From assembly GCF_030166555.2 (NCBI RefSeq), contig NZ_CP126461.2: a stretch of 64,000 nucleotides of DNA, one strand, 5' to 3'. This DNA comes from Acholeplasma laidlawii_A. GTDB taxonomy: Bacteria > Bacillota_I > Bacilli_A > Acholeplasmatales > Acholeplasmataceae. Of this stretch, positions 24,314 to 33,942 are shown piece after piece. The position numbers and the translations under genes are program-made. A model generated the notes under the pieces. It was not told the origin of the DNA and made no database searches. It saw nothing but the letters and a program-made list of their open reading frames with translations. Within the stretch, counting starts at the first letter, position 1. Each line of letters begins with the position of its first letter.

Positions 24314-25567
24314 ATGAGATTAAAAGTAAAAACAAATGATCTTGATTACCAAGGTCAAGGTGTAACAAGAATAGATGATAAAGTCACCTTTATAAAAGGT
24401 ATGTTTGATGATGAAGTAGGTATCATAGAAATTACAAAATCAAAAAAGAATTTCCAACAAGCAAAACTTATTGAACTTATTCAAAAAAATAAAGAACGTG
24501 TATCAGAAAACTCTTTTGACTATGCACCGTTTTTTGGACTATCCTTAAAAGCAGAATGCTTATGGCAACAAAAGATTACTAAAGAAACCATTAAAAAAAT
24601 AACAAATTTAGATGTTGAAGTAGAAGACACCATTACAGATGGTAAGAAGTTAAACTACAGAAATAAAATCACTTTACATGTAAAAAATATTGGTGGTTCA
24701 TTAAAGATTGGTACCTATGAAGAAAACTCTAATTATCTTGAACCAATTGAAACACATCATCTTGCACTACCTGTCATAAATGATAAAATTACAATTTTAA
24801 ATAAATGGCTCAAAACCTTTAAATTAGAAACTAATGATATTAAAAACTTTACCCTCAGAACAAACGGTAAAGATGTGATGCTCATCATTGGTATAAAACT
24901 TAAGTTTGAAGGTATAGAAAGCATCATAGATGAACTTAAAAAACACTTTGAATCCATCTACCTAAATATTGAAAAAAGAAGTTTTGAAAACCTATCAGAT
25001 GATTCAATTCATGTTTATGGTCTAGAGACCTTAAACATGACATTTAATCACTTATCATTTGAAATAGGACCTGAAAGTTTCTTCCAGGTAAATAAAGATG
25101 TAGCGATTTTAATGTATGATGAAATTAAGAAACTTACCCAAAATCACACAGTCATTGATGCCTATGCAGGTATGGCAAGTATTGGTCAATATATTGATTC
25201 TAAAAAGGTATATGCAATTGAATCTAATCTAGATTCAATTACTCAAGCTAAGAAGATATTAAAGGTAAATCAAATAGATCATGTAGAGTTGATTCATGGA
25301 CAAGTAGAAGAAAAACTAGAAGCATACATCAAACATGCGGATGTTATAGTATTTGATCCACCAAGAAGTGGATTAACAGAAAGTATTATTGAACTCGTGA
25401 AACTGAATCAAATTAAGATGATTGTTTATGTGTCTTGTGATTTAAAATCACTAGCAAGAGATATCAATGGCTTAAAAGATTTATATGATATTAAAAAGAT
25501 CATTCCAGTTAGAATGTTCCCGTCTACAGTTCATATGGAAACAATTACCTTGCTTTCGTTAAAATAG
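24314..25567 (+). CDS. RNA m5U methyltransferase, RlmCD/TrmA family
   Basis: 417 aa, a SAM-dependent uracil-5 methyltransferase acting on rRNA or tRNA. A TRAM-like N-terminus (LDYQGQGVTRIDDKVTFIKG) leads to a SAM site (FFQVNKD, VIDAYAGMASIG), DPPRSGL, and catalytic Cys375 in YVSCDLKSLARD. The usual four Fe-S cysteines (CxxCGGCxxQ region) are reduced to the single Cys in ECLWQQ, so the cluster is probably lost. I start at ATG 24314, where family similarity begins; an in-frame ATG at 24275 is possible, and neither has a strong Shine-Dalgarno. Confidence 0.88.
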   Translation: MRLKVKTNDLDYQGQGVTRIDDKVTFIKGMFDDEVGIIEITKSKKNFQQAKLIELIQKNKERVSENSFDYAPFFGLSLKAECLWQQKITKETIKKITNLDVEVEDTITDGKKLNYRNKITLHVKNIGGSLKIGTYEENSNYLEPIETHHLALPVINDKITILNKWLKTFKLETNDIKNFTLRTNGKDVMLIIGIKLKFEGIESIIDELKKHFESIYLNIEKRSFENLSDDSIHVYGLETLNMTFNHLSFEIGPESFFQVNKDVAILMYDEIKKLTQNHTVIDAYAGMASIGQYIDSKKVYAIESNLDSITQAKKILKVNQIDHVELIHGQVEEKLEAYIKHADVIVFDPPRSGLTESIIELVKLNQIKMIVYVSCDLKSLARDINGLKDLYDIKKIIPVRMFPSTVHMETITLLSLK

Positions 25568-25791
25568 CACTTATTGGACATCTATCACTTATCTGAAAAT
25601 AGCATAAAAACATCAAACTTTTAATTTAGAAGGTTGGAAATGACCCAATATAGCGGGACACAATAAAAAGGGGGAAATATATAAAAACATATATCATCAA
25701 GTAAGTCAAATATTTACAGTAATTATCGATAATGTGAAATTTATTAATTTATAGTGTATAATAAAACGAATCATTTTTTGGGAGAGAAAGC

Positions 25792-26868
25792 ATGTTCATT
25801 AAATCTATGATTAAGGGTCTATTTTTTAATATGAACCCTTTATTTGAACGTAATAAGCATGACATTATACGTTACAATAAACAACTAATACCTATCGCAT
25901 TTATTTTTTCATTGGTTACTATTTTAATCCCAATGTTTTTTTCACTATTTAGACCATCCATGCTAGAAACCTTACCGGCTTATCTAGTTATATTTAGTGT
26001 TATTATACTTTTACTTATCCTATTTAACTTTAAACCATTTCATGAAAAACCTTTAGTGTTTGCTTATACATTTGGTATTGTGTTCTTTATATTTGTAGTA
26101 TACCTAAGTATAGATAGATTTCAATCTAGACCAGCTGGTACTGCACTCATATTTTTTGTTGTTGCACCTTTAATATTTGTAGATAAACCATATAAGATAA
26201 ACATCTATTTAGTGTTAATGTTTATTATTCATACGATATTATCCTTTCAATATAAGACATTTGATATAGCCTCAGTTGATTTATTAAACTCATTTATCAG
26301 TCTTGTAGCGGGCATGTTATTTGGTAGAATCTTCTTAGTCACTAGATTGATAAATTTTGATATGCACAGAGCACTTTTAATAGAAAGAGAAACAGACTTT
26401 TTAACGGGTCTACCAAACCGCCGATCACTATTTGAATATACTCAAAAAGATACATTTAAGGCATATAATTATATGGGTCTTATGATGTTTGATATAGACC
26501 GTTTTAAAAAGTATAATGATAACTATGGTCACTTAAATGGCGATCAAGTACTTACAGAATTTGCACGACTATTAGAAGTGTTTTCTAAAACATACCCAGT
26601 TAAATTTTACCGATATGGTGGTGAGGAGTTTATTGGAATCACGTACAACCTAGATAAATTAGAACTCATCAACCTAGCAAATCATATTAAAATGGATACC
26701 TTTAAATTGAAAGTACCGTTTGAACAAGTCACTACAAGTATTGGTGTTACTGTTACAGATAAAACTGATAATATAGATATAAATGATTTGATAGAACAAG
26801 CAGATAAAGCATTATACTCTGGTAAAAACAGTGGTAGAAATAAAGTGATTTTTTACGAGAAAAAATAA
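25792..26868 (+). CDS. Membrane diguanylate cyclase (GGDEF)
   Basis: 358 aa. Six predicted membrane helices (~32-54, 60-80, 88-107, 116-130, 135-151, 162-186) precede a GGDEF domain with TDFLTGLPNR (201-210), FDIDRFKKYND (233-243) and active-site GGEEF (276-280). It makes cyclic di-GMP from GTP, probably in response to an unknown membrane signal. The RxxD product-inhibition site is absent. Shine-Dalgarno GGGAGAG precedes the ATG. It is a single gene, converging with the glycosidase. Confidence 0.92.
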   Translation: MFIKSMIKGLFFNMNPLFERNKHDIIRYNKQLIPIAFIFSLVTILIPMFFSLFRPSMLETLPAYLVIFSVIILLLILFNFKPFHEKPLVFAYTFGIVFFIFVVYLSIDRFQSRPAGTALIFFVVAPLIFVDKPYKINIYLVLMFIIHTILSFQYKTFDIASVDLLNSFISLVAGMLFGRIFLVTRLINFDMHRALLIERETDFLTGLPNRRSLFEYTQKDTFKAYNYMGLMMFDIDRFKKYNDNYGHLNGDQVLTEFARLLEVFSKTYPVKFYRYGGEEFIGITYNLDKLELINLANHIKMDTFKLKVPFEQVTTSIGVTVTDKTDNIDINDLIEQADKALYSGKNSGRNKVIFYEKK

Positions 26869-26885
26869 ATAAAACTATAAGAAAA

Positions 26886-26913
26886 GGGAAGCTGTTTTTA
26901 GTAGACAGCTGCC
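26886..26913 (-). terminator. Terminator between GGDEF and glycosidase genes
   Basis: GGGxAGCTGT-type stem with one mismatch (26886-26895, 26904-26913). On the minus strand it is followed by a T-rich stretch; it may also slow the convergent transcript. Confidence 0.7.
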
Positions 26914-26929
26914 CTAATTATTTAATTAT

Positions 26930-28417
26930 TTAAACGCGTTTATATGGTGTATAGCTTTTTTGAGGTTTGGTTTCTGGTTTTAATACAACAAACCCGTATG
27001 GTTCTAATGTAATGTTCATAAGTCCCGCTAGTAATGTAACAGGTTTTGCATTACCTAAAACAGTTTTAAAATTGGAATAATTCATTAATCTTGAATCTTT
27101 TAATAAGACAGTTTCAGAAACGTCCTCTTTAGATGGATTTATCGCGATGATACAAGTATCTTCAACTTTATCAGTAATACGCATATAACATAATAAGTCA
27201 TCTGCATTTATGGCTATAAAATCACCAATTTTAAGAGCTCTTTCTCTTTTATGAAGACTAATTAAAGATTGAGTCCACTTTAGAGTTTCATTTTTATCGT
27301 TAAATAAATCCCAGTTCATCGGTGCTCTATTCATTGGATCGTTTGCACCATCCATACCAAGTTCAGTACCATAATACAGATTAGGTGAACCAGGGAGTGT
27401 AAACTGCATGACTTGAGCAAGACGTTGTAGTTCAAGTTTAGGTAGAAGATGCTTTAATCTTGCAACATCATGATTATCAAGTAAGTTCCAAGATTTTAAA
27501 ATCGGTTCAATACCTGCATCATCAATGGTATCTTTAAACATTTTAATTGCTTTATGAGGTGATAGTTCACCAGATAATAATCTTAAAGTAATTTCTCTAA
27601 AAGTAAAATTCATAACACCGTCAATAGATTTTAACCATTTTTCAGGATAGTTCCAAATCTCACCAACAATCATCACATCGGATTTATCTTTTCTAGCATA
27701 ATCTCTTAGTTCACTTAAGATATCAAAACCAATATCAAAAGCAACATCTAATCTCCAGCCATCAACACCCATTTGAATATAAGAACGGATAACGGAATTA
27801 TCTTGTTTGAAAATATAGTTTTTAACATCTTCATGTTCTAAATTAAGTTCAGGTAGACTCGGAGCATCTGCCCATAATCTAACACCTCTTGGGTAATCAT
27901 CATTAAAATCAAAGAAGTGTCTATAACCTTCATGTTTCACTGCTTTTTGAAACATCGGGTTGCCTACACCCACATGGTTAAACACACCATCTAACATGAT
28001 TTTCATGTCATATGCATGCACATTTTGAATCAGTTTTTTTAAATCCTCTTTAGTACCATATTCTTTAGATATCTCTAAAAAATTGGTTGCATCATACTTA
28101 TGATTAGAAAGGGATTCAAAAATAGGATTTAAATAGAGTACATCCATACCAAGATTTTTAATGTAGTTTAAACGCGCATTTAAACTATTTAAATCTCCAC
28201 CCCAAAAATCTAGTTCATGAGACCAATACCTATGTTCTTCTAAGAATGTACCCGGTTTTGGTAAACTTTTCCAATCATGTAGAGTTTTAGGATATGCATA
28301 TAACCCATTTTTAGACTCTAAATGACTTGAAGGATTAAATCTATCCACTAAGACTTGATAAACTAATGCGCCATTTCGCCAATCATTTTCTCTTAATTTA
28401 AATTTATTGTTGTTCAT
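26930..28417 (-). CDS. GH13 alpha-glucosidase/neopullulanase-like enzyme
   Basis: 495 aa. Hydrolyses alpha-glucans or maltodextrins. The (beta/alpha)8 barrel shows LDGVFNHVG (142-150), GWRLDVAFD with nucleophile Asp224, VGEIWN with acid/base Glu253 and NLLDNHD with Asp317. DRFNPS near the N-terminus fits the neopullulanase/cyclomaltodextrinase branch, but its extra N-terminal domain is absent. No signal peptide, so it is cytoplasmic. The ATG at 28415-28417 has AGGTGAT upstream. A cre-like site and a palindrome lie in its promoter. Confidence 0.92.
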   Translation of the reverse strand: MNNNKFKLRENDWRNGALVYQVLVDRFNPSSHLESKNGLYAYPKTLHDWKSLPKPGTFLEEHRYWSHELDFWGGDLNSLNARLNYIKNLGMDVLYLNPIFESLSNHKYDATNFLEISKEYGTKEDLKKLIQNVHAYDMKIMLDGVFNHVGVGNPMFQKAVKHEGYRHFFDFNDDYPRGVRLWADAPSLPELNLEHEDVKNYIFKQDNSVIRSYIQMGVDGWRLDVAFDIGFDILSELRDYARKDKSDVMIVGEIWNYPEKWLKSIDGVMNFTFREITLRLLSGELSPHKAIKMFKDTIDDAGIEPILKSWNLLDNHDVARLKHLLPKLELQRLAQVMQFTLPGSPNLYYGTELGMDGANDPMNRAPMNWDLFNDKNETLKWTQSLISLHKRERALKIGDFIAINADDLLCYMRITDKVEDTCIIAINPSKEDVSETVLLKDSRLMNYSNFKTVLGNAKPVTLLAGLMNITLEPYGFVVLKPETKPQKSYTPYKRV

Positions 28418-28436
28418 GATAATCACCTCAATTTTA

Positions 28437-28442
28437 ATTATA
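28437..28442 (-). promoter_or_regulatory. -10 box of GH13 gene
   Basis: TATAAT on the minus strand, 20 bases before the start codon; the -35 position is poor and occupied by a palindrome. Confidence 0.55.
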
Positions 28443-28454
28443 GACGAATTAAAT

Positions 28455-28465
28455 CTAGTTACTAG
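28455..28465 (-). promoter_or_regulatory. Palindrome CTAGT-T-ACTAG at -35 of GH13 gene
   Basis: Perfect 11-base palindrome in the -35 area of the glycosidase promoter; candidate operator for an unidentified regulator. Confidence 0.4.
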
Positions 28466-28486
28466 TAAAAATGTAAAAAATCAATA

Positions 28487-28500
28487 TACAAGCGGTTACA
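28487..28500 (-). promoter_or_regulatory. cre-like/LacI-family site upstream of GH13 gene
   Basis: Minus strand TGTAACCGCTTGTA matches the cre consensus TGWAANCGNTNWCA at 12 of 14 positions. It sits upstream of the promoter, so CcpA- or maltose-regulator-type control is plausible. Confidence 0.5.
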
Positions 28501-28609
28501 TAATAGAAAATATACATGAAATGCATTAATTTATAAATACTTTTACAGTATTTCACACCCGTATTAAAAAGCTTTGATATAATGAACTTATAAAGGAGGG
28601 GTTAGGAAA

Positions 28610-30070
28610 ATGAAAAAAATATTGACTATCATATTTTTGTCTAGTTTATTAATTTTTTTAGTTGCATGTAGTGGTAAGTATAATGGGGGTTACCTTCAAG
28701 ATGAGAACTATAATTATATTTTTAATGATGATGAACATCAAGAAATCATAGAAAATCCATTTATTGATGTTTCTGTGAATAATAAATCTAACATATCCTT
28801 AAGTGCAAACACTGCATCTTATTCGTTTATCAGATCTCAAATTAATAGCGGACGCGCAGTAGATCGTAATGCCGTACGCATTGAAGAAATGGTCAATTTC
28901 TTCAATTATAACTATAATCAACCTGAAACAGATAAAACATTTGGGTTTAAATCTGAACTTATCCAAACACCATGGAATAATGAAACCCATTTACTATTAA
29001 TAGGTTTAGAAACTAAACAGGTTGATTTAGGTGATATACCATCCAATATTGTTATTTTACTGGATGTATCTGGTTCTATGAGTGCTACAAACAAACTTTC
29101 ACTAGCTAAAAAAGCAATGGAGTTATTAATCGAACAAATGAAACCTAATGATGTGATATCACTTGTTACCTATTCATCTGGTGAAAAGGTGGTTTTTAAG
29201 GGTAAAAGTATAGATGATATGGCCTATATGACAAGTCAAATCAGACTCTTAAAAGCAAGTGGTGCAACCGCTGGTAAAAAGGGACTTGATATGGCCTATG
29301 AGGTGGCAGAAGAATACTTCATTGAAGGTGGAAACAACCGCATAATTTTAGCAACCGATGGTGATTTTAACGTAGGTATTTCCAGTACAGATATGCTTAT
29401 TGAATATATTTCTGAGAAAAGAGAAAGTGGTATTTACTTTTCTGCATATGGTTTTGGTTATGGTAACTTTAAAGATGAAAAGTTAGAACGCGTAGCTAAG
29501 GCTGGTAATGGGACATATCACTATATTGATGACATCATATCAGCTAGAAAGGCTTTTGTGGATAACATAGATGGTGTTTTATATACCGTTGCACGTGATG
29601 CAAAGGCTCAAATTGCATTTGATGCATCTGCAGTATTAGAGTATCGTTTGATTGGTTATGAGAATAGACAATTAACAGATGATGAGTTTGATGATGGTAC
29701 AACCGATGCTGGTGAAATTGGTACAGGTCTTCAAGTGACTGCAATTTATGAATTAAAACTCAATGAAGGTGCTAGTGATGTTGGATCATTAACGATTCGT
29801 TATAAAAACCATGACATTACGGATGATACTCAACTTGAAGAAGCATTTACTGTTTTAAATGCAATTAATGAAAACCCAAGTGTCGATGCAAAATTTATTA
29901 GTAGTGTCGTAGAATTTGGTCTTATTTTAATGGATTCTAAATATAAAGTGGATGCGGATCTTGGTGCAGTATTAGAACGTATTGAGACAGAAAGTTATAA
30001 CTTAGAAGATTATTACAGAAATGATTTTATAGATGTATTAAAAACCTATAAAGATATGACAACTTCTTAA
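28610..30070 (+). CDS. Lipoprotein with von Willebrand A domain (YfbK-like)
   Basis: 486 aa. The signal peptide ends in lipobox LVAC (Cys20), so the protein is tethered outside the cell membrane. The YfbK-type N-terminal part (IRSQINSGRAVDRNAVRIEE, then NFFNYNY) is followed by a VWA domain with an intact MIDAS (DVSGS, Asp152-Ser154-Ser156) and LATDGDFNVG, and a C-terminal DUF3520-like region. Such proteins bind partner proteins through a metal ion; the ligand is unknown. GGAGGGG precedes the ATG and TATAAT is at 28578-28583. Confidence 0.9.
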   Translation: MKKILTIIFLSSLLIFLVACSGKYNGGYLQDENYNYIFNDDEHQEIIENPFIDVSVNNKSNISLSANTASYSFIRSQINSGRAVDRNAVRIEEMVNFFNYNYNQPETDKTFGFKSELIQTPWNNETHLLLIGLETKQVDLGDIPSNIVILLDVSGSMSATNKLSLAKKAMELLIEQMKPNDVISLVTYSSGEKVVFKGKSIDDMAYMTSQIRLLKASGATAGKKGLDMAYEVAEEYFIEGGNNRIILATDGDFNVGISSTDMLIEYISEKRESGIYFSAYGFGYGNFKDEKLERVAKAGNGTYHYIDDIISARKAFVDNIDGVLYTVARDAKAQIAFDASAVLEYRLIGYENRQLTDDEFDDGTTDAGEIGTGLQVTAIYELKLNEGASDVGSLTIRYKNHDITDDTQLEEAFTVLNAINENPSVDAKFISSVVEFGLILMDSKYKVDADLGAVLERIETESYNLEDYYRNDFIDVLKTYKDMTTS

Positions 30071-30082
30071 ACAAATATTCAT

Positions 30083-30125
30083 AAAGGTGCCTAATTATAC
30101 GTTTATAATTAGACACCTTTTTATT
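30083..30125 (+). terminator. Terminator of VWA lipoprotein gene
   Basis: Long stem with one internal mismatch (30083-30098 with 30103-30120 region) ending in CACCTTTTTATT. Confidence 0.9.
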
Positions 30126-30141
30126 ATAAGTAGGTTACATT

Positions 30142-30658
30142 ATGACTCGTGATATAAAGATAATAGATTATGAACATGCTAAAGGGATAAAGTATATGAT
30201 CACTAAAGAAGTTAAAACCAAGAAGGAAGCTAAGTTATTTACCGACTTTCCTAATAAACTTTTCAAACATATAGGGGCTTATGTACCTGCCTTAAGTTTT
30301 GATGAGTTGAATGTCTTTGATAAGAAAAAGAACCCTGCACATATGTACTGTGAAAGTGTAAGGTTTTTAGCCATTAAAGATGATAAAATCGTCGGACGTA
30401 TTGCAGGTATTATTAATCATAAATATAACGAATCATTTGATACTAAAATAGTTAGATTTACCAGAATTGATATGATCGATGATATTGAGGTTACAACAAA
30501 ACTCATAGATAGTGTGATAGGTTGGGGTAAATCTAAGGGTATGACAGAAATTATTGGTCCGATTGGTTTTACCGATATGGATCGTATGGGTATACTTGTT
30601 GAAGGATTTTAATCCATCAAATTATAAACGTCGTCGCTGTTATAAAAAAAATATTTAA
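30142..30658 (+). pseudogene. Decayed GNAT-type acetyltransferase gene
   Basis: The 156-codon frame (stop at 30612) matches the first part of a ~370-aa N-acetyltransferase-like family: FPNKLFKHIGAYVP, FLAIKDDKIVGRIAGIINHKYN and a GNAT-like IIGPIGFTDMDRMGILVEGF. It stops right after the conserved LVEGF. One frame over, the next bases code NPSNYKRRRCYKKNI and a TAA at 30656, which looks like a C-terminal end of the same kind of protein. A large internal deletion with a frame change explains both. Activity is unlikely. Confidence 0.65.
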
Positions 30659-30755
30659 ACGTAAGACTTATTAGAGATATTTTATAAATTGTTGTGATAC
30701 AATGACTTATCAAATTAAATCAACTTTGTTTTAGTACGGGAGAGGTACTAGTAAA

Positions 30756-31922
30756 ATGAATGTAGAAAATCTTTTTATTATCATGATAGTTGTTTTCGCT
30801 GCAATTATAGTTTTATCACTAGCTGTAACACACCGTTATGTGAAAACAATTTATCGGGGCATAAATTTTTTAGCCATGGGTGTAGTGGGGCATATCATCG
30901 GATTTATAATTTATATCGGTCTTTATATACAGATTGATTGGATCAAATACTTTATTGGAAATGGTATCTTTTTATCAGGTACTTTTTTGCTGCATAAAGG
31001 TTTAAACAAGTTTATGGAACGAGAAGTGAGTTACAAAAGAGCATATAGTATCTTGAGTATTGGTGTTATTCTTGGTATCTTATTTTTCTTTTTTGAACCT
31101 AATTTAGTGTATCGTCAAAACTTAATCTCGTTTTTAATTATTTACCTTGTGGTAGAGATATTAAATAGTGTCATTAAATCTACGGGTAAAATAAAAGTTA
31201 CCCTAAAGTTTCCAATCTATGTATTTTGTACACTATTTCTACTACTTATGATGGCACGCTTTATCGCAGTGAATAATCATATAATATTAGAAATGATTCC
31301 AGGCCAAGACTTTACTTATAATTTTTTATCAAATATTATTGGTGGTATCTTATTTGTTGTATTAGGTTTTATGATTTCTGTAATTATTAATATTAGAGCA
31401 ATAACCGATTTAAAAACAGAACGTGCTCTGATGGAAAAAATCTCAGTGACAGATCACTTAACTGGTTTACCAAACCGTTTAGCTTTAGAACAGTATGTAT
31501 CTAAAATAGAACATAATGGTCAACCTTATGCAGTCATCATTGCAGACATTGATGAATTTAAGAAAATAAATGATACCTACGGTCATATGATTGGTGATAA
31601 AGTAATTGTAGAATTTTCTAAAGCGTTACTTAATTTAAATGATGATCGTATGTTTACAGCAAGATATGGCGGTGATGAATTTGTGACAATTGTTAAACGC
31701 TTTGAATCAGTAGACACATTAAAGAGTAATATTGCTAAGACAATTAGTACGATAGGCACACAAATTAAAGTCAATGAGCATCATTTTAATTTAACCCTCT
31801 CAGTTGGTGTTGCAATCTATCCTAATCATGGTACTGAAATTTATGAACTTATTCATAAAGCAGATGCAGCTTTAGGGGATATTAAAACAAGTGGTAAAAA
31901 CAGTATAAGGTTTTATGTATAA
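30756..31922 (+). CDS. Membrane diguanylate cyclase (GGDEF), second copy
   Basis: 388 aa. About seven membrane helices (~8-26, 36-58, 66-80, 97-113, 122-140, 153-172, 192-212) lead to a GGDEF domain: TDHLTGLPNR (232-241), IADIDEFKKINDTYGH and active site GGDEF (305-309). It should make cyclic di-GMP; no RxxD inhibitory site is visible. It differs from the enzyme at 25792 in its membrane part, so the two probably sense different signals. Shine-Dalgarno GGGAGAGG. Confidence 0.92.
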   Translation: MNVENLFIIMIVVFAAIIVLSLAVTHRYVKTIYRGINFLAMGVVGHIIGFIIYIGLYIQIDWIKYFIGNGIFLSGTFLLHKGLNKFMEREVSYKRAYSILSIGVILGILFFFFEPNLVYRQNLISFLIIYLVVEILNSVIKSTGKIKVTLKFPIYVFCTLFLLLMMARFIAVNNHIILEMIPGQDFTYNFLSNIIGGILFVVLGFMISVIINIRAITDLKTERALMEKISVTDHLTGLPNRLALEQYVSKIEHNGQPYAVIIADIDEFKKINDTYGHMIGDKVIVEFSKALLNLNDDRMFTARYGGDEFVTIVKRFESVDTLKSNIAKTISTIGTQIKVNEHHFNLTLSVGVAIYPNHGTEIYELIHKADAALGDIKTSGKNSIRFYV

Positions 31923-31959
31923 AAAAGGATCACCTTTCGAATGAAAGATGGTCCTTTTT
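31922..31959. terminator. Bidirectional terminator
   Basis: 17-base arms (31922-31938, 31943-31959), A-rich on one side and T-rich on the other, with one mismatch and one wobble. It lies between convergent stops four bases away on either side. Confidence 0.85.
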
Positions 31960-31962
31960 GCT

Positions 31963-33837
31963 TTATTTTTTAGCTAACATGCGTAATCCATTTAAGATAA
32001 CTAATATGGTAGAACCTTCATGGGCTACAACGCCAAATGGAAGATTGACTAATCCAAAGATATTAAATGAAAGTAATGTAAGTATAACAAGCAGTGAGAA
32101 TATCATATTTTGATAGATGATAGATTGATTAGCTTTTGAGATTCTAAAGATCTTATCAATGTTTTCAATTTTATTATTCATGAAGATGATATCCGCAGTT
32201 TCAAGTGACACATCAGATCCACTTCCCATAGAGGCACCAATGTCTGCAATGGCTAGTGCTGGTGCATCATTTACACCGTCTCCAACCATCATGACTTTAC
32301 CATATTGTTTTTGAAGTTCGATAATGTGTGCACTCTTTTCATGTGGTAATGCATCTGCAATAATAACATCAATACCCGCTTTTTGAGCAATCGCGTGGGC
32401 TGTTGCATTGTTATCACCTGTAAGAAGAATTGGTATGATGTTTTCTTTTTTAAGTTTCATGACCATTTCTTTAACGTTTGGTCTTAATTTATCAATGAGT
32501 GAAATATATCCAATTAAGTTATCATTTAAGATGATTTGAACAATAGAGTTTCCATTTGATTGGCTTTCTATCATTTTTGGAGTCACTACATCAGACTTCA
32601 TATGATCAAACTTTCCAATTTTATATTCATCTTTACCAATTTTGAGTGACATACCTTTTCCAGGTATTTCTGTTACTGGATTTGGTTTATAGGTTGTTGA
32701 ATCTTCTAAAAAAGTAGTAATTGCACTTGCTAGCGCATGGTTAGATAGTTTCTCTACTGAGTAGACAATATCAAGAATATCTTGTTTATTATAATTAGGA
32801 TCGACAAATACATCAACAACTGCAGGTTTACCTTCTGTGATTGTACCAGTCTTATCAAATACAACAACTTTGATACGGCTTAAGTCTTCTAAGTATTTAC
32901 CACCTTTAATTAATACTCTACCTCTTGCAGCATTAGATAAAGTAGATAACATTGTAGGTGCAACACTTGCCATAAGTGCACATGGAGAACCAACAACTAA
33001 TACAACCGTACCACGGTAGAATGCTTGATCCCAAGTCCATGTATTAGTTAGTGGTGGAATCAGCATGAAACCTATCGCAAGAAGTATTACAAAATACACA
33101 TACCATTTTTCAATTTTTTCAATACGAGTTTGTGTATGACCTTGATTATCTTGTGCATCGCGAACAAGTTTAATAATTTTATTGACAACGAACTCTTCTG
33201 GTCGTGTTGTAATCTTAACTAAAATCGCTGAGTTTAGATTATATGTACCAGCAAATACCTCATCATTTTCACCCTTATTCACCGGCATAGATTCACCAGT
33301 AATTGCAGCTTGGTTAATTGCGGTTGAACCTTTAAAGATAAGACCGTCAACTGGAATTGCATCCCCAACCTTAACAATAACAATATCTCCAAGTTTAAGA
33401 TCATTAATTGCTACAACCGTCTCTACACCATCTTGGTAAAGGGTTGCTCTTTCAGGTGAAAGATTTAATAAAGAAGTTAATTCTTTTTGTGATTTATTAT
33501 GTGCAAATGTTTCCATTAAACCAGAAATTGCAAATATCATAATAAGTAATGCAGCTTCAAGTGGATTACCAATAATAAATGCTGACACAGCTGCAATAAT
33601 CATTAAGATTTCTACGTTTAATGCCTTGTTAGCAATAGTTTCATCAACACCTTCTTTAGCTTTGAAGAACCCACCTAATATAAAGGATAAAGCATACAAT
33701 ACGATAAGTGGTAATTGAACATTATCTCCATTATTTGGAAGCAATGTAAAGTTTAATATGACGGCTACTACTAAGAGTAGAACCGATGTGACAACGAATG
33801 TAAGTTCGATATTTAATCTAGTAAATAATTTTTTCAT
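31963..33837 (-). CDS. P1B-type metal ATPase with SPC motif
   Basis: 624 aa, no N-terminal HMA domain. Membrane helices flank a core with ITGES (179-183), metal motif SPC (284-286), phosphorylation site DKTGT (Asp328) and GDGVND. SPC with a short N-terminus fits the P1B-4 group (cobalt, zinc or iron export). The usual HP dipeptide of the nucleotide-binding domain reads His367-Ala368 (LSNHALA). I start at the ATG at 33835-33837 (GAGGT upstream) because the longer frame adds a low-complexity Ile-rich stretch through the promoter. Confidence 0.92.
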   Translation of the reverse strand: MKKLFTRLNIELTFVVTSVLLLVVAVILNFTLLPNNGDNVQLPLIVLYALSFILGGFFKAKEGVDETIANKALNVEILMIIAAVSAFIIGNPLEAALLIMIFAISGLMETFAHNKSQKELTSLLNLSPERATLYQDGVETVVAINDLKLGDIVIVKVGDAIPVDGLIFKGSTAINQAAITGESMPVNKGENDEVFAGTYNLNSAILVKITTRPEEFVVNKIIKLVRDAQDNQGHTQTRIEKIEKWYVYFVILLAIGFMLIPPLTNTWTWDQAFYRGTVVLVVGSPCALMASVAPTMLSTLSNAARGRVLIKGGKYLEDLSRIKVVVFDKTGTITEGKPAVVDVFVDPNYNKQDILDIVYSVEKLSNHALASAITTFLEDSTTYKPNPVTEIPGKGMSLKIGKDEYKIGKFDHMKSDVVTPKMIESQSNGNSIVQIILNDNLIGYISLIDKLRPNVKEMVMKLKKENIIPILLTGDNNATAHAIAQKAGIDVIIADALPHEKSAHIIELQKQYGKVMMVGDGVNDAPALAIADIGASMGSGSDVSLETADIIFMNNKIENIDKIFRISKANQSIIYQNMIFSLLVILTLLSFNIFGLVNLPFGVVAHEGSTILVILNGLRMLAKK

Positions 33838-33859
33838 AGAGACCTCGTTTCTTAGTAAT

Positions 33860-33888
33860 AATCTACCACCAATATTATAAATAGTCAA
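33860..33888 (-). promoter_or_regulatory. Promoter of SPC-type ATPase
   Basis: Minus strand TTGACT (33883-33888), 17 bases, TAGATT (33860-33865). Confidence 0.55.
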
Positions 33889-33930
33889 CTTGTTTATAAA
33901 AATAATTACCTTATTTATAATAATTATAAT

Positions 33931-33942
33931 GAGCAAGTGCTC
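33931..33942 (-). promoter_or_regulatory. Palindrome GAGCA-AG-TGCTC upstream of ATPase
   Basis: Inverted repeat in an AT-rich setting, like ArsR/SmtB or MerR metal-sensor operators. A second possible promoter (-10 TATAAT at 33923-33928, minus) would place it in the spacer. Confidence 0.4.
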
